DNA from: an uncultured bacterium
GTDB lineage: Bacteria > Patescibacteriota > Gracilibacteria > Absconditabacterales > Absconditicoccaceae
Direction: 5' to 3'
DNA: 9,544 nt
NCBI GenBank assembly: GCA_903943625.1
Contig: CAJAPL010000076.1
Location: 1-9,544 of the forward strand
The stretch's first letter is position 1; every line of letters begins with the position of its first letter. The notes under the pieces are model-generated. The model worked only from the letters and a program-made list of their open reading frames with translations, was not told the origin of the DNA and ran no database searches. Shown here in pieces: positions 8,798 to 9,544 of this stretch. Both the position numbers and the translations under genes were made by a program.

Positions 8798-9544
8798 ATG
8801 CGCCCACGCTTACATATACAGACACTAGCAATCGAGACTTCATGCGACGATACCTCAATCTGAATAATAACCTTTGATTGAAATATTTTCAAAATAAAAA
8901 AGCTATTGGCTTATTCTCAAATCGACGACCACCAACAATATTGATGAGTCGTACCAGAAATAGCATCTAGACTACACTCAGAGAAAATCATAAAAGTACT
9001 AGCTAATATCTGATTTGCAAATATCGCTAAGGTAGATTTTATAAGCGTGACCGTACATCCATGACTACCTGGGTCTCTTGTTGTCGGGAAGGCAGTTGCC
9101 CACTTACTTTGAGAACACTTCAAAAAGCCAGTAGTAGAAGTGAACCACATCCACTGACACATTTTCTCACTCTTAGCAGAGAGAGATATCCGCAAGGTTA
9201 AGTTCCCAATGATGGTATTGACTGCTAGTTGATGACACAACGATCTTTATCTAGTTTCCAAGACTGACATAAAAAACAATATAGGAAATATTAAGTTTGA
9301 AATCACTAAGATATGAAATACCTTGGACGATGCGGCATGAGAATGTTTCGATAAAGTTTCTAGAATGCTATGATGACCATACCCATGATGAGTCTGGATC
9401 TGACAAAAGGCTCTCAAATGAAAGCCAAATCCTGATTTTGTATTCAAAAGAATATTTTTATCAGCGGCTAAGTTTGAGTTTAGTTTCTCAGGTATGAAGA
9501 GCCAAGCTTCATTTTTATTAAATAAACTAGAAAAAAACTGAATA
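8798..9544 (+). CDS. tsaD: tRNA N6-adenosine threonylcarbamoyltransferase TsaD (3' end beyond window)
   Basis: The first 249 codons of TsaD (formerly Gcp/YgjD), which transfers the threonylcarbamoyl group from TC-AMP to A37 of ANN-decoding tRNAs to make t6A. It works with TsaB and TsaE in bacteria; neither is in view. The N-terminus carries LAIETSCDDTSIGI (10-23), typical of this ASKHA-fold enzyme. YGGVVPEIASRLH (48-60) and PGLPGSLVVG (88-97) follow. NHIHGH (116-121) supplies the metal-ligand pair H117 and H121. SGGH (144-147), GNTLDDAAGECFDK (173-186), PYPGG (194-198) and FSFSGMKS (228-235) are all in family order. The third metal ligand, a C-terminal Asp, lies outside the window. Nearly all motif glycines are TGA. 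The usual GPGL is HPGL here. The start is set by alignment of the ETSCDDT motif. Roughly 90-100 residues should be missing. Confidence 0.96.

Noticed and set aside
8917..8960. Frameshift near the start of tsaD
   Set aside because: The frame from the ATG at 8798 is continuous through all motifs; the apparent breaks are TGA glycines such as those in QQYGG.
8917..9240. 107-codon minus-strand frame
   Set aside because: It is antisense to the core of tsaD, whose motifs define the real frame.
1..9544. TGA read as tryptophan (code 4, mycoplasma-like)
   Set aside because: TGA columns in TsaD, FKBP and the flippase are conserved glycines, and Trp is already written TGG (for example in the FKBP TM segment).
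1..9544. A cluster of decayed pseudogenes with many nonsense mutations
   Set aside because: Only TGA interrupts the frames; TAA and TAG are absent inside them, no frameshifts are needed, and the protein motifs are intact.

Overview
The window comes from a bacterium that reads UGA as glycine (genetic code 25). That points to the Candidate Phyla Radiation lineages Gracilibacteria (BD1-5) or Absconditabacteria (SR1). With the standard code every strand looks shattered into ORFs of fewer than 125 codons. With TGA=Gly and only TAA/TAG as stops, six long, gap-free reading frames appear and cover almost the whole window. In-frame TGA falls on invariant glycines of recognisable families: the SGGH, DDAAGE and PYPGG motifs of TsaD, and the core of an FKBP isomerase. 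TGG still encodes Trp. The DNA is AT-rich, and most starts lack an obvious Shine-Dalgarno sequence.

Layout: (1) 1-3880, minus strand: the N-terminal 1,293 residues of a very large secreted or surface protein with a signal peptide, a string of PKD-like Ig-fold domains, a cysteine-bracketed acidic (calcium-type) loop and a helical C-terminal part that runs off the left edge. (2) 3881-4128: a divergent intergenic region with a good minus-strand promoter, a repeat/hairpin in that gene's leader, and a weaker plus-strand promoter. (3) 4129-6848, plus strand: three genes in a row, encoding a membrane-anchored FKBP-type prolyl isomerase, a small two-TM protein with a soluble C-terminal domain, and a Wzx-like oligosaccharide flippase. 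(4) 6850-8700, minus strand: an unrecognised 616-residue protein ending in an S1 RNA-binding domain; its stop is one base away from the flippase stop. (5) 8701-8797: a compact divergent promoter region in which the two -10 elements overlap. (6) 8798-9544, plus strand: tsaD, the tRNA t6A37 threonylcarbamoyltransferase, cut by the right edge.

My interpretation is that the left two-thirds is a cell-envelope neighbourhood: a giant PKD surface protein, an exported prolyl isomerase that could help fold such exported proteins, and a flippase that would supply surface glycan. The right third is RNA and translation related: an S1-domain protein and TsaD. There are no tRNA or rRNA genes, CRISPR arrays, insertion sequences or other mobile elements that I can see. 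No intergenic stretch exceeds 300 bases.
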